NCBI RefSeq assembly: GCF_028688795.1
Contig: NZ_JAQTXM010000016.1
Coordinates: 49,937-113,936 of the forward strand
Length of the DNA: 64,000 nt
DNA from: Rhodoferax sp.
GTDB taxonomy: Bacteria; Pseudomonadota; Gammaproteobacteria; Burkholderiales; Burkholderiaceae_C
Reading direction: 5' to 3'
The translations under genes and the position numbers were made by a program. The notes beneath the pieces were generated by a model. It saw nothing but the letters and a program-made list of their open reading frames with translations, made no database searches and was not told the DNA's origin. This document shows positions 1 to 7,905 of the stretch, in pieces (positions within the stretch are counted from its first letter, which is position 1; every line of letters starts with the position of its first letter).

Positions 1-211
1 GCATGTTCCAGATCGACACCCCCAGCGACACTCCGGCCAAGTCTTGTGCCGAGGCGTGTCCAGCCATGGCCACATCGACCACGGCCATGCCCACCGTGGC
101 CAGTTGCCCCACCAGAATTGGCCAGGCCAGGCGCCATAGGCCACGCAACTCGGTGACCAGACGGTAGCGTGCGGCGGGGTGGTGAAAAAGGTGTTGGAGA
201 GGGCTTATCAA
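1..211 (-). CDS. MATE family efflux transporter, N-terminal part (runs off window)
   Basis: The reverse strand reads through the window edge. The visible 70 residues contain a first transmembrane helix with the pattern LAWPILVGQLATVGM, followed by DVAMAGHAS and DLAGVSLG. This is the usual start of NorM/DinF-like multidrug and toxic compound extrusion proteins, inner-membrane cation-coupled exporters. The only plausible start codon in frame is a TTG at 211; no good ribosome binding site is seen before it, so the start is uncertain. The rest of the protein lies outside the window, so substrate and completeness cannot be judged. Confidence 0.7.
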   Translation of the reverse strand, partial: MISPLQHLFHHPAARYRLVTELRGLWRLAWPILVGQLATVGMAVVDVAMAGHASAQDLAGVSLGVSIWNM

Positions 212-699
212 AGTGACAGCGTATTGCGCTTTTGGGTGCGGGGTTGAGCGTAGGATTTTAGGTGGAATGCGAAGGCAAGTTTGTCAGGGGGGCGGGGCGC
301 AGATGCGGGCTGCCGTGCAAGCAGTCCGGTCACCAGAGGGGATTCTTTATCAAGCGTAAAATATACGTGTTGTTGCAATTTGCTTACCTTTGCAGCAGCT
401 GTAGTCTGACATGGTCTGCGGCACCTCACACGCCGCCTCCACACCTTTTTGGCCGTTTGTTCTGGCCCTGCCGGTTGTCAACTCCCTCTAGCGGCGAGCT
501 TTACCTCCGGTCTGAACCTACCCCTTTCTGACCCAACCCAAGAATCCGATTCGTGTTTGGTTCTTGGCCCCCCAGTTCTGCTGTATGCCTGGCTATGGCC
601 AAGCGTCAGTTCCATTGATGGTTTTTTAACCCGGACCGTCATTCCCCCCGCGTCGCGTGGTTCATTGAAACTGCGCACGCTTTATTGAAAGATCCCAAA
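212..699 (+). other. Long gene-poor leader before the RRM protein gene
   Basis: About 490 bases without a convincing gene separate the divergent MATE gene from the RNA-binding protein gene. The frames open here have no recognisable protein character. A possible -10 element TAAAAT lies at 357-362, without a good -35. If transcription starts near 370, the downstream gene would have an untranslated leader of over 300 bases, which is common for cold-regulated RNA-binding protein genes. Nothing else was recognised. Confidence 0.4.
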
Positions 700-1032
700 A
701 TGGGTAAGAAACTTTACTGCGGCAACCTCTCCTACTCAGTGGATGACCAATCTCTGAACGAAAGCTTTTCTGAATTTGGCACCGTGTCGTCTGCCAAGGT
801 CATGATGGACCGCGACAGCGGCCGCTCCAAAGGCTTCGGCTTCGTGGAAATGTCAAGTGACGCAGAAGCCCAAGCGGCCATCGGCGGCATGAACGGCAAG
901 GCAGTTGACGGCCGCGACATGGTGGTCAATGAAGCCCGCCCAATGGAACCACGTACCGGTGGTTTTGGTGGTGGCGCTCGTCGCGAAGGCGGCGGCGGTG
1001 GTGGTTACGGTGGCGGCAACAACCGTTACTGA
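700..1032 (+). CDS. RRM-domain RNA-binding protein with glycine-rich tail
   Basis: Encodes a small protein of 110 residues with one RNA recognition motif. RNP2 is seen as KLYCGNLSY near the N-terminus and RNP1 as KGFGFVEM around residue 45. The tail is rich in glycine and arginine (GGFGGGARREGGGGGGY), as in cyanobacterial and betaproteobacterial Rbp proteins that bind single-stranded RNA and are often induced by cold. The start at ATG 700 fits the family N-terminus MGKKLY; an in-frame TTG at 685 is less likely. It is followed at once by a strong terminator and probably is transcribed alone. The RNA targets cannot be deduced. Confidence 0.9.
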   Translation: MGKKLYCGNLSYSVDDQSLNESFSEFGTVSSAKVMMDRDSGRSKGFGFVEMSSDAEAQAAIGGMNGKAVDGRDMVVNEARPMEPRTGGFGGGARREGGGGGGYGGGNNRY

Positions 1033-1050
1033 AATCTGCACCTCAGTTGA

Positions 1051-1079
1051 AAAAACCGGCCTTCTGGCCGGTTTTTTTT
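1051..1079 (+). terminator. Rho-independent terminator of the RRM gene
   Basis: A perfect stem CCGGCC/GGCCGG with loop TTCT is preceded by a run of A and followed by eight T, 19 bases after the stop codon. The A and T runs can pair, so it may act in both directions and also limit readthrough from mutL on the other strand. Confidence 0.93.
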
Positions 1080-1160
1080 GGGGCGCGACTCACGCAGGTT
1101 GATTCATTCCAGAAAATGCAATTGGCCTTCGCGCCTGGCGCCGTGAGGCGGTGGGGCTGT

Positions 1161-3197
1161 TCAGCGCCCGCGCATGAACAGAGCGTCCAGCTCGCGCAGG
1201 CTAATCTGGCGCCAAGTGGGGCGGCCGTGGTTGCACTGGTCAGAGCGCTCGGTGGCTTCCATCTGGCGTAGTAGGGCGTTCATTTCTTCCAGCGTCAAAT
1301 GGCGGTTGGCACGCACTGCGCCATGGCAGGCCATGGTGCCCAGCAGCTCGTTGTGGGCGCGCTGGATGACCGTGCTGGCCTCGTGTTGGGCAAGTTCTGC
1401 CAACACACTACGCGCCAACTCAACGGCATCGCCCTGCGCCAACGAGGTGGGCACCGATCGCACCGCCAGGGTTTTGTCTGAAAACGGCGTGATGTCCAGC
1501 CCAAGCAATTGCAGCGTGTCGGCTTGGGCTTCGGCGGTGGCAACTTCCAGTGGGGTGGCGGCAAAAGTGGACGGAATCAACAGCGGCTGGCTGCTCAGGT
1601 GCGGGGCTGCAGCCCACTGCGTTTTCAGGCGCTCATAAACAATGCGCTCATGCGCCGCGTGCATGTCCACAATCACCAGGCCCTGCGCGTTTTCAGCCAG
1701 AATGTAGACGCCCTTGAGCTGCGCCAGCGCGCGGCCCAGCGGCCAGTTGCCGGTGGGCAGGGGCGTGGCTGCTGCGTTGCTTTGATCAGGCGTTGCAGCG
1801 GCGCTTGCCCCGCGCTGCGTTTGATCTGTACCGAATTCGTAATTGCCGCGTTGGGGTGCGTCGCGCAGGCTGGCACTGTTGGGCCATGTTTGATTGTTTG
1901 AATTGGTTGGACCGCCTGACGTCTCTGAAGCAGTAGAGTTTGTCGACCACAGCGCCCTCAGGTCACTGACACGGTGGCCTATGGGTGTTTCAAAATGCAT
2001 AGCTGCCTGCGCATATTTAACGGGGGCTAGAGGCCGATTTTGCATATAAGTGTCAGGCGGCAGTGCCTGAGTCACATCGGTGGCCTGGCCGGGTCGCACG
2101 GGCGACGTGGTGGCCAGTTCAGTGGCGTCTGCTGCCACCTGGCCTGCGCGCGGTGCGGCCAGGGCGCTTTCCACGGCACGGCGCACCGCCTGATGCACTT
2201 CACGGCTGTCGCGAAAGCGCACCTCGATCTTGGTCGGGTGCACGTTCACGTCAACCCGCGTCGGGTCAATCGCCACATACAGCGCATAGATGGGCTGGCG
2301 CTGGCCGTGCAGCACATCCTCATAGGCGCTGCGGGCAGCATGGGTGATGACCTTGTCACGCACAAAGCGGCCGTTCACGTAGCAAAACTGCTGGTCGGCG
2401 CGCGCCCGGGCGGCATCTGGAATGCCGGCGCGGCCCCAGACCTTGATGATCGGCGCGTAGTCCGGGCGCCCCGGTGTGGCACTGCTGGAGAAATCGACCC
2501 ACACCGATCGCGCTACAAAGTCGCTGCCCAGCACATCTGCCAGACGCTGCTCCAGCGCGGGAAGGCTGCCGGCTTCGCCGCAGCGCCGCCATTGCACCAC
2601 CAACTTGCCCTCATGCCAGATGGCAAACCCCACGTCGGGGCGGGCCAGGGCGTGCCGCCGCACGGCTTCGACGCAGTGCGCCAGCTCGGTGGCGTCGGTT
2701 TTGAGGAACTTGCGCCGCGCAGGTGTTGAGAAAAAAAGTTCTTTGACCTCAACCGTGGTGCCCATGCTTCGCGCCACGGGCTTGATCTCACCGGTTTGTC
2801 CTTCAAGAAGAAAAGCATGATTTTGACTTGCAACCCTCGACAATATTGCGCAGTCAGCAATCGAATTAATAGCAGCCAGCGCTTCACCCCGAAAACCCAT
2901 GGTGCCCACGGACTCCAGGTCGGCCAGGCTGCCAATCTTGCTGGTGGCGTGGCGCTTCAGGGCAATCGGCAGTTCTTCGGGCAAGATGCCGCCACCATCG
3001 TCTTCCACGCTGATCAGGCGCACACCGCCTGCGGCCAAGCGCACGGTGACCTGGGTGGCTCCGGCATCAAGCGCGTTATCGACCAACTCGCGCACCACCG
3101 AGGCGGGGCGCTCGACCACTTCGCCCGCAGCGATCTGGCTGATCAGCTCATCGGGCAGTTCACGGATAGGGCGGCGGAGGGGCTGTGGGTCGTTCAT
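1161..3197 (-). CDS. mutL: DNA mismatch repair protein MutL
   Basis: 678 residues, normal for the family. The N-terminal GHKL ATPase domain shows ELVDNALDAGA, DDGGGI and VDVNVHPTK; it couples MutS mismatch recognition to strand incision. The C-terminal domain has the metal-dependent endonuclease motif DMHAAHERIVYE near residue 510, plus ACHGAVRAN and CNHGRP, so this MutL should nick DNA itself, as expected in a bacterium without MutH. The linker (about residues 384-402) holds a copy of the dispersed short repeat, read in frame. The gene stands alone, transcribed away from the dcuB-like gene. Start is ATG 3197; a TATAAT-like box lies 36 bases upstream. Confidence 0.97.
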   Translation of the reverse strand: MNDPQPLRRPIRELPDELISQIAAGEVVERPASVVRELVDNALDAGATQVTVRLAAGGVRLISVEDDGGGILPEELPIALKRHATSKIGSLADLESVGTMGFRGEALAAINSIADCAILSRVASQNHAFLLEGQTGEIKPVARSMGTTVEVKELFFSTPARRKFLKTDATELAHCVEAVRRHALARPDVGFAIWHEGKLVVQWRRCGEAGSLPALEQRLADVLGSDFVARSVWVDFSSSATPGRPDYAPIIKVWGRAGIPDAARARADQQFCYVNGRFVRDKVITHAARSAYEDVLHGQRQPIYALYVAIDPTRVDVNVHPTKIEVRFRDSREVHQAVRRAVESALAAPRAGQVAADATELATTSPVRPGQATDVTQALPPDTYMQNRPLAPVKYAQAAMHFETPIGHRVSDLRALWSTNSTASETSGGPTNSNNQTWPNSASLRDAPQRGNYEFGTDQTQRGASAAATPDQSNAAATPLPTGNWPLGRALAQLKGVYILAENAQGLVIVDMHAAHERIVYERLKTQWAAAPHLSSQPLLIPSTFAATPLEVATAEAQADTLQLLGLDITPFSDKTLAVRSVPTSLAQGDAVELARSVLAELAQHEASTVIQRAHNELLGTMACHGAVRANRHLTLEEMNALLRQMEATERSDQCNHGRPTWRQISLRELDALFMRGR
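1992..2046 (-). repeat. Dispersed short repeat, in frame inside mutL
   Basis: Shows ATAGCTGCCTGCGCAT and GGGGCTAGAGGCCGATTTT on the + strand, the reverse orientation of the family consensus. It falls in the non-conserved linker of MutL, so it is tolerated. Confidence 0.75.
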
Positions 3198-3232
3198 AGG
3201 GTGATCAAAATCGACCGCGTAAATGGGAAAAA

Positions 3233-3238
3233 ATTATA
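3233..3238 (-). promoter_or_regulatory. Possible -10 box of mutL
   Basis: TATAAT on the reverse strand, 36 bases before the mutL ATG. No clear -35 hexamer was found at 16-18 bases, so this is only suggestive. Confidence 0.3.
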
Positions 3239-3329
3239 CCGATGCGTATTGATTAAGCGGGCGCGAGGCTCGGCGGGCAGGGCGGTTCTATCCCCAAGTC
3301 CAGTTGGCCATGAAAGTGTTGGCCAGTGG

Positions 3330-3443
3330 CTATCGATCACGCTGGGCTCGCGCTTGTTGGGCCACGAACTCGGCCAACAGCGCTTCCATGGTCGAGGACA
3401 GGTTGTTTGTGTCGGTTTTGGCCAGGGCCACCAACGACGCCAC
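3330..3443 (-). pseudogene. Short open frame or gene remnant after dcuB
   Basis: One codon after the dcuB stop the same frame reopens with GTG and runs 37 codons to a TAG. The peptide ends with a helical, charged segment (MEALLAEFVAQQARAQRDR) that resembles the tail of ribbon-helix-helix or CcdA-type antitoxins, but no full domain is present. It may be a remnant of a lost gene or chance. No toxin gene is adjacent. Confidence 0.2.
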
Positions 3444-3446
3444 AGA

Positions 3447-4787
3447 TCAGATCAACCCGTAGGCGTCCGCCAGCAAGAAGCCAATCAGACAAGAGGTGCT
3501 GACCCCAATCAGCCCCGGCAGGATAAAGCTGTGATTGATCACGTATTTGCCAATGTGGGTGGTGCCCGAGCGGTCAAACTGGATGGCGGCCAGGTCACTG
3601 GGGTAGGTTGGCAGGATGTAGTAACCATAAGAGGCTGCGGCAAACGCCACCACATAGCCCGGTGGCACGCCAATGGCCAGACCCACGGGAACCATGGCGC
3701 TGATGGCAGCGGCTTGGGAATTCACCAGCTTGGATACCAGCAGCAGGGCAATGGCATAAGTCCAGGGTTGGGTCTTGACCAGTTCTGTCAAAGCAGCCTT
3801 GAGTTCGGGCAAGTGCGCTTCAAACACCGTGTCGGCCATCCAGGCGATACCAAACACCGCGACCACGGCGATCATGCCGGCGCGAAACACCTCGGTTTTT
3901 CCAATGGTGGACGGGTCAGTCTTGGTGAACAAAATGATCAGCGCACCGGCCAGCAACATGAACATCTGAATGCTCAGCACCATGGACAGCGGCTTGCCTT
4001 CAAATACGGGGCGCAGGCTGGGGAAGGCGCCGAGGAAGGCTACCAACGCAATCGCGCCCAGAAAGATCCACATGGCCGTCCATTGGCTGCTGGTGAGGGT
4101 TTTGCCCATCAGTGTGGCGCTTTCGCCGTAGATGACTTTGCGTTGTTCGGGGTCGGCAATGCGTTTTTGAAACTCTGGGTCCTGGTCGAGTTCTTTGCCG
4201 CGGAACCAGCTGAAAATGCCAATCATCAGCACACCAGCCAGTGTCGATGGGATGGTGATTGACAGCACGCCGATGAAATCAATCACGTGGCCGTCCACCG
4301 GCGCTTTGGCCAGAAACGCCACCAGTGACACCACGGCCACCGACACCGGGCTGGCCAGAATGCCCATCTGGCTGGCAATCGATGACGCTGCCATGGGCCG
4401 CTCGGGCCGGATGCCATTCTTGATGGCGATGTCGTAAATGATCGGCAGCATGGTGTAGACCACATGGCCGGTGCCGCACATGATGGTCAGTGCGCAGGTG
4501 GTGAAAGGGGCCAGGATGGAGACGTATTTGGGGTTGCGGCGCAGTAGTTTCTCGGCCCCTTTGAGCATCACCTCTAACCCGCCCGAGGCTTGCAGCGTGG
4601 CCGATGCCGCCACCACCGCGATGATGGTCAGCATCACGTCCACCGGCGGTTTGCCGGGTTTCAGACCAAACACAAAGGTCATGATGACGATGCCAATGCC
4701 GCCCAGCAGCCCGAGAGCCACACCGCCTTTGCGGGCACCGTAAAAAAGACAGATCAGGATGACCGTCAGTTGCAGAAAAATGTCCAT
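3447..4787 (-). CDS. dcuB: Anaerobic C4-dicarboxylate exchanger, DcuA/DcuB family
   Basis: 446 residues, the same length as E. coli DcuB. It matches the family closely: [38 protein letters not shown] and [16 protein letters not shown] are all present. Dcu carriers exchange fumarate, malate or aspartate for succinate across the inner membrane during anaerobic growth. The start is ATG 4787 because AAGGAG lies just upstream and the family N-terminus begins there; 29 extra in-frame codons upstream are not needed. A perfect FNR-type box is centred 80 bases before the start codon, so anaerobic induction is expected. DcuA and DcuB cannot be told apart firmly by eye. Confidence 0.93.
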   Translation of the reverse strand: MDIFLQLTVILICLFYGARKGGVALGLLGGIGIVIMTFVFGLKPGKPPVDVMLTIIAVVAASATLQASGGLEVMLKGAEKLLRRNPKYVSILAPFTTCALTIMCGTGHVVYTMLPIIYDIAIKNGIRPERPMAASSIASQMGILASPVSVAVVSLVAFLAKAPVDGHVIDFIGVLSITIPSTLAGVLMIGIFSWFRGKELDQDPEFQKRIADPEQRKVIYGESATLMGKTLTSSQWTAMWIFLGAIALVAFLGAFPSLRPVFEGKPLSMVLSIQMFMLLAGALIILFTKTDPSTIGKTEVFRAGMIAVVAVFGIAWMADTVFEAHLPELKAALTELVKTQPWTYAIALLLVSKLVNSQAAAISAMVPVGLAIGVPPGYVVAFAAASYGYYILPTYPSDLAAIQFDRSGTTHIGKYVINHSFILPGLIGVSTSCLIGFLLADAYGLI

Positions 4788-4860
4788 GTCCAACTCCTTC
4801 AAAGAAGATTCGACTTTAATGCGAATCAGGGTAAACCCTTGGTTTTGATCATTCGATTGG

Positions 4861-4874
4861 TTGATGTAAATCAA
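4861..4874 (-). promoter_or_regulatory. FNR/ANR-type box upstream of dcuB
   Basis: TTGATGTAAATCAA is an exact match to the palindromic consensus TTGAT-N4-ATCAA. It lies 74-87 bases before the dcuB start. If it acts at -41.5, transcription would start near 4826, leaving a leader of about 38 bases. This predicts oxygen-regulated activation of dcuB. Confidence 0.85.
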
Positions 4875-4973
4875 GCGGACTTCACATTCTGTAATTAATT
4901 TTTAATGTTTGACTTTGCGACTGGCTTATGCCTGCCTGGGTTCGATCCCTCGCGCCGGGGATAATCCCAACCC

Positions 4974-5615
4974 ATGGAACTCATTACTTTTCTTCTCGAC
5001 TTCATCTTGCACGTGGACAAACACCTTGAGGTGTTTGTGCAAACCTATGGCGCGTGGGCTTACGCGCTGCTGTTTTTGATCATTTTTGTCGAGACCGGCG
5101 TGGTTGTCATGCCTTTTTTGCCGGGCGACTCTTTGCTGTTCGTGGTGGGTGCCATGTGCGGTGTCGGGCTGATGAGTTACCCGGTGGCGTGCAGCTTGCT
5201 GATCGTGGCGGCCATTTTGGGCGACCAGTGCAACTACAGCATTGGCCGCTATTTCGGGCCCAAGGTGTTCAAGTGGGAAAACTCCCGCTGGTTCAATAAA
5301 GCGGCCTTTGACAGTGCGCACATGTTTTATGAAAAATACGGTGGCATCACCATCATGGCAGCACGTTTTATGCCTTTTTTGCGCACCTTCGCGCCGTTTG
5401 TGGCAGGCGTGGCGGAGATGTCGCGCCTCAAGTTCACGCTATACAACGTGGCGGGTGCACTGCTCTGGGTGCTGGGTATTTGCACCGCAGGTTACTTTTT
5501 TGGCAGTATTCCCTGGGTCAAGGCGAACCTGGACAAAATCATCTGGGCGATGATTCTGATCCCCGGTCTGATGGTGCTGGCAGGGGCTTGGCGGGCTCGC
5601 AAAAAAAGCGCTTGA
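4974..5615 (+). CDS. DedA family inner-membrane protein
   Basis: 213 residues with several membrane helices and the family signatures FVETGVVVMPFLPGDSLLF and ARFMPFLRTFAPFVAG. DedA proteins (YqjA, YghB and relatives) belong to the SNARE-associated/VTT superfamily, are proton-dependent and are implicated in recycling of undecaprenyl phosphate and other lipids. The start ATG 4974 is the usual MELITFLLDF-type N-terminus. The next gene encodes another protein of the same superfamily, the TVP38 domain fusion, 76 bases downstream. A GAAAAGG/CCTTTTC dyad at 5646-5662 lies between them but has no T run. Confidence 0.9.
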   Translation: MELITFLLDFILHVDKHLEVFVQTYGAWAYALLFLIIFVETGVVVMPFLPGDSLLFVVGAMCGVGLMSYPVACSLLIVAAILGDQCNYSIGRYFGPKVFKWENSRWFNKAAFDSAHMFYEKYGGITIMAARFMPFLRTFAPFVAGVAEMSRLKFTLYNVAGALLWVLGICTAGYFFGSIPWVKANLDKIIWAMILIPGLMVLAGAWRARKKSA

Positions 5616-5691
5616 TGGGGGGTCATAGCGACCATCTGGATGTAAGAAAAGGGCGCCTTTTCAGACAAAACGGCGACCATACTTTTCTTCT

Positions 5692-7905
5692 ATGAACATC
5701 AAAAAATTTGCGCTCCTGGGGCTTTTTGCCGCCGCCATCGCGGCTTTTGTGGCGCTGGACCTGGGTAGTTACCTGAGCCTGGACTACCTCAAGCAGAGTC
5801 AGTCGGATTTCTTGGACCTGTACGCCCGCCAGCCTTTCACCGTGGCTGCGGTGTATTTCGGCGTGTATGTGCTGGCCACGGCGCTGTCTTTTCCAGGGGC
5901 GACCATCATCACCCTGGCGGGCGGGGCGATTTTTGGTCTGGGCTGGGGCCTGCTGATCGTGTCGTTTGCCTCCAGCCTGGGGGCTACGCTGGCATTTTTA
6001 ACCGCACGTTTTGTACTGCGCGACAGCATCGAGGCCAGGTTTGCCAAACGCCTGGCCGACATCAATCAGGGCATCGAGAAAGACGGTGCGTTTTACCTGT
6101 TCACCTTACGCCTGGTGCCATTGGTGCCGTTTTTTGTCATCAACCTGGTGATGGGCCTGACCAAGATGCGCGCTTGGGTGTTTTATGCGGTGAGCCAGCT
6201 GGGCATGCTGGCGGGCACGGCGGTGTTTGTGAATGCGGGCACGCAACTGTCACAGATCACGTCGTTGCAAGGCATTTTGAGCCCAACCCTGATTGGTTCG
6301 CTGGCGCTGCTGGGCGTGTTTCCGCTGCTGGCGCGCAAGGGCGTGGACGCCGTCAAAAAGCGCCAGGTTTATGCCCGCTGGAAGGCGGTGCGGCCCAAGA
6401 CGTTCGAGCGCAATCTGGTGGTGATTGGTGCGGGCGCAGGCGGCTTGGTGTCGGCCTACATTGCGGCGGCCGTCAAAGCGAAGGTGACGCTGGTTGAAGC
6501 GCACAAGATGGGCGGCGACTGCTTGAATTATGGTTGTGTGCCGAGCAAGGCCCTGATCAAAAGCGCCCGCTTGTCACACCAGATGGCACATGCAGAACGC
6601 TATGGGTTAAATAGCTGCTCACGCAATAAAGATAAGGGCTACAAGCCAGTTTTATTTAAAAAAGTGATGGCGCGTGTCCAGGCGGTTGTTGCCTCCATTG
6701 CGCCGCATGACAGCATTGAGCGTTACACCAGCCTGGGCGTGGAGGTGCTGCAAGGCCACGCCAAAATCATCAACCCCTGGACGGTCGAGATTGCGTTGAA
6801 CGATGGCGGCAAGCGGCTGCTGACCACCCGCAACATCGTCATTGCAGCCGGCGCACGCCCGTTGGTGCCGCCGCTGCCGGGTTTGAGTGACGTGGCTTAT
6901 GTCACCAGCGACACCTTGTGGGACGTCTTTGCCACGCTCGATGACGCACCAAAACGCTTGGTGGTGCTGGGCGGCGGGCCGATAGGCTGCGAGCTGGCGC
7001 AAAGTTTTGCCCGTCTGGGCTCGCAGGTGACTCAGGTCGAGATGGCGCCGCGACTGATGCTGCGCGAAGACGTGGAGGTGTCCGCGCTGGTGGCGGACGC
7101 CCTGCGAGCAGACGGGGTGACGGTGCTGACCGGCCACAAGGCTTTGCGCGTCGAGGCGACCAGCGCGGCAAGTTTGCCTGGCGGTGTGCTGGTGGTGGTG
7201 CATCAGGGCATTGAGCTGCGCATTGAATTTGACCAGTTGTTATGCGCCGTGGGCCGGGTGGCGCGTCTTGATGGTTACGGGCTTGAAGAACTTGGCATCC
7301 CGACCCAGCGCACGGTTGAGATCAACGACTACCTGCAAACCATCTACCCCAACATTTATGCCGTGGGTGACGTGGCCGGGCCGTTTCAGTTCACCCACAC
7401 CGCCGCCCATCAGGCCTGGTACGCGGCGGTGAACGCACTGTTTGGTGACTTCAAAAAATTCAAGGCCGACTATTCGGTCATCCCATGGGCCACTTTTACT
7501 GACCCCGAGGTGGCCCGCGTGGGCTTGAATGAGCAAGAGGCCCTGGCGCAAAGCGTGGCGTTTGAAGTGACCCGGTATGACATCGACGACCTGGATCGGC
7601 AAATCTGTGATGAAGGGCCGAACAGCCAAACCCGTGGCTTCGTCAAGGTGCTGACGGTGCCTGGCAAAGACCGCATTCTGGGCGTGACACTTGTGGGCAC
7701 CCACGCTGCCGACCTGCTGGCCGAGTACGTGCTGGCCATGAAACACGGCCTGGGCCTGAGCAAAATCCTGGGCACCATCCACACCTACCCCACGCTGTCA
7801 GAGGCCAGCAAATACGCCGCGGGCGAGTGGAAGCGGGCGCACCAGCCGCACAAGCTGTTGGCTTGGGCGCGCCGCTACCATGACTGGAAACGGAACCATT
7901 TCTGA
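5692..7905 (+). CDS. TVP38/TMEM64 membrane domain fused to disulfide flavoprotein
   Basis: 737 residues. Residues 1-215 form a SNARE-associated (VTT) membrane domain with FPGATIITLAGGAIFGL and TLRLVPLVPFFVIN. Residues 235-737 form a class I pyridine nucleotide-disulfide oxidoreductase like dihydrolipoamide or mercuric reductase: FAD motif GAGAGG, redox cysteines C277 and C282 in GGDCLNYGCVPSK, NAD motif GGGPIGCELA, and C-terminal HTYPTLSEA with the His that pairs across the dimer. This membrane-tethered oxidoreductase architecture is known in databases but its substrate is not established. A dispersed repeat is read in frame at residues 305-321. Its stop overlaps the next start (TGATG), so it is coupled to the Ndh-SelD fusion. 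Confidence 0.9.
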   Translation: MNIKKFALLGLFAAAIAAFVALDLGSYLSLDYLKQSQSDFLDLYARQPFTVAAVYFGVYVLATALSFPGATIITLAGGAIFGLGWGLLIVSFASSLGATLAFLTARFVLRDSIEARFAKRLADINQGIEKDGAFYLFTLRLVPLVPFFVINLVMGLTKMRAWVFYAVSQLGMLAGTAVFVNAGTQLSQITSLQGILSPTLIGSLALLGVFPLLARKGVDAVKKRQVYARWKAVRPKTFERNLVVIGAGAGGLVSAYIAAAVKAKVTLVEAHKMGGDCLNYGCVPSKALIKSARLSHQMAHAERYGLNSCSRNKDKGYKPVLFKKVMARVQAVVASIAPHDSIERYTSLGVEVLQGHAKIINPWTVEIALNDGGKRLLTTRNIVIAAGARPLVPPLPGLSDVAYVTSDTLWDVFATLDDAPKRLVVLGGGPIGCELAQSFARLGSQVTQVEMAPRLMLREDVEVSALVADALRADGVTVLTGHKALRVEATSAASLPGGVLVVVHQGIELRIEFDQLLCAVGRVARLDGYGLEELGIPTQRTVEINDYLQTIYPNIYAVGDVAGPFQFTHTAAHQAWYAAVNALFGDFKKFKADYSVIPWATFTDPEVARVGLNEQEALAQSVAFEVTRYDIDDLDRQICDEGPNSQTRGFVKVLTVPGKDRILGVTLVGTHAADLLAEYVLAMKHGLGLSKILGTIHTYPTLSEASKYAAGEWKRAHQPHKLLAWARRYHDWKRNHF
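6608..6656 (-). repeat. Dispersed short repeat, in frame inside flavoprotein
   Basis: AATAGCTGCTCACGCAATAA and GATAAGGGCTACAAGCCAG on the + strand match the reverse orientation of the family. It adds about 16 residues just after the redox-active disulfide helix. Confidence 0.8.

Noticed and set aside
2815..2880. Resemblance to the dispersed repeat in the MutL ATPase domain
   Set aside because: The protein has normal length and conserved residues here, so no insertion is apparent; only partial base agreement.
2796..4262. Long open frame on the + strand opposite mutL and dcuB
   Set aside because: It lies against two well-supported genes, its translation is rich in His, Gln and Gly, and no domain is visible; it is a high-GC shadow.
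4935..4970. GGTTCGATCCC resembling a tRNA T-loop
   Set aside because: No acceptor, D or anticodon arm can be formed with the sequence before it, so it is not a tRNA gene.
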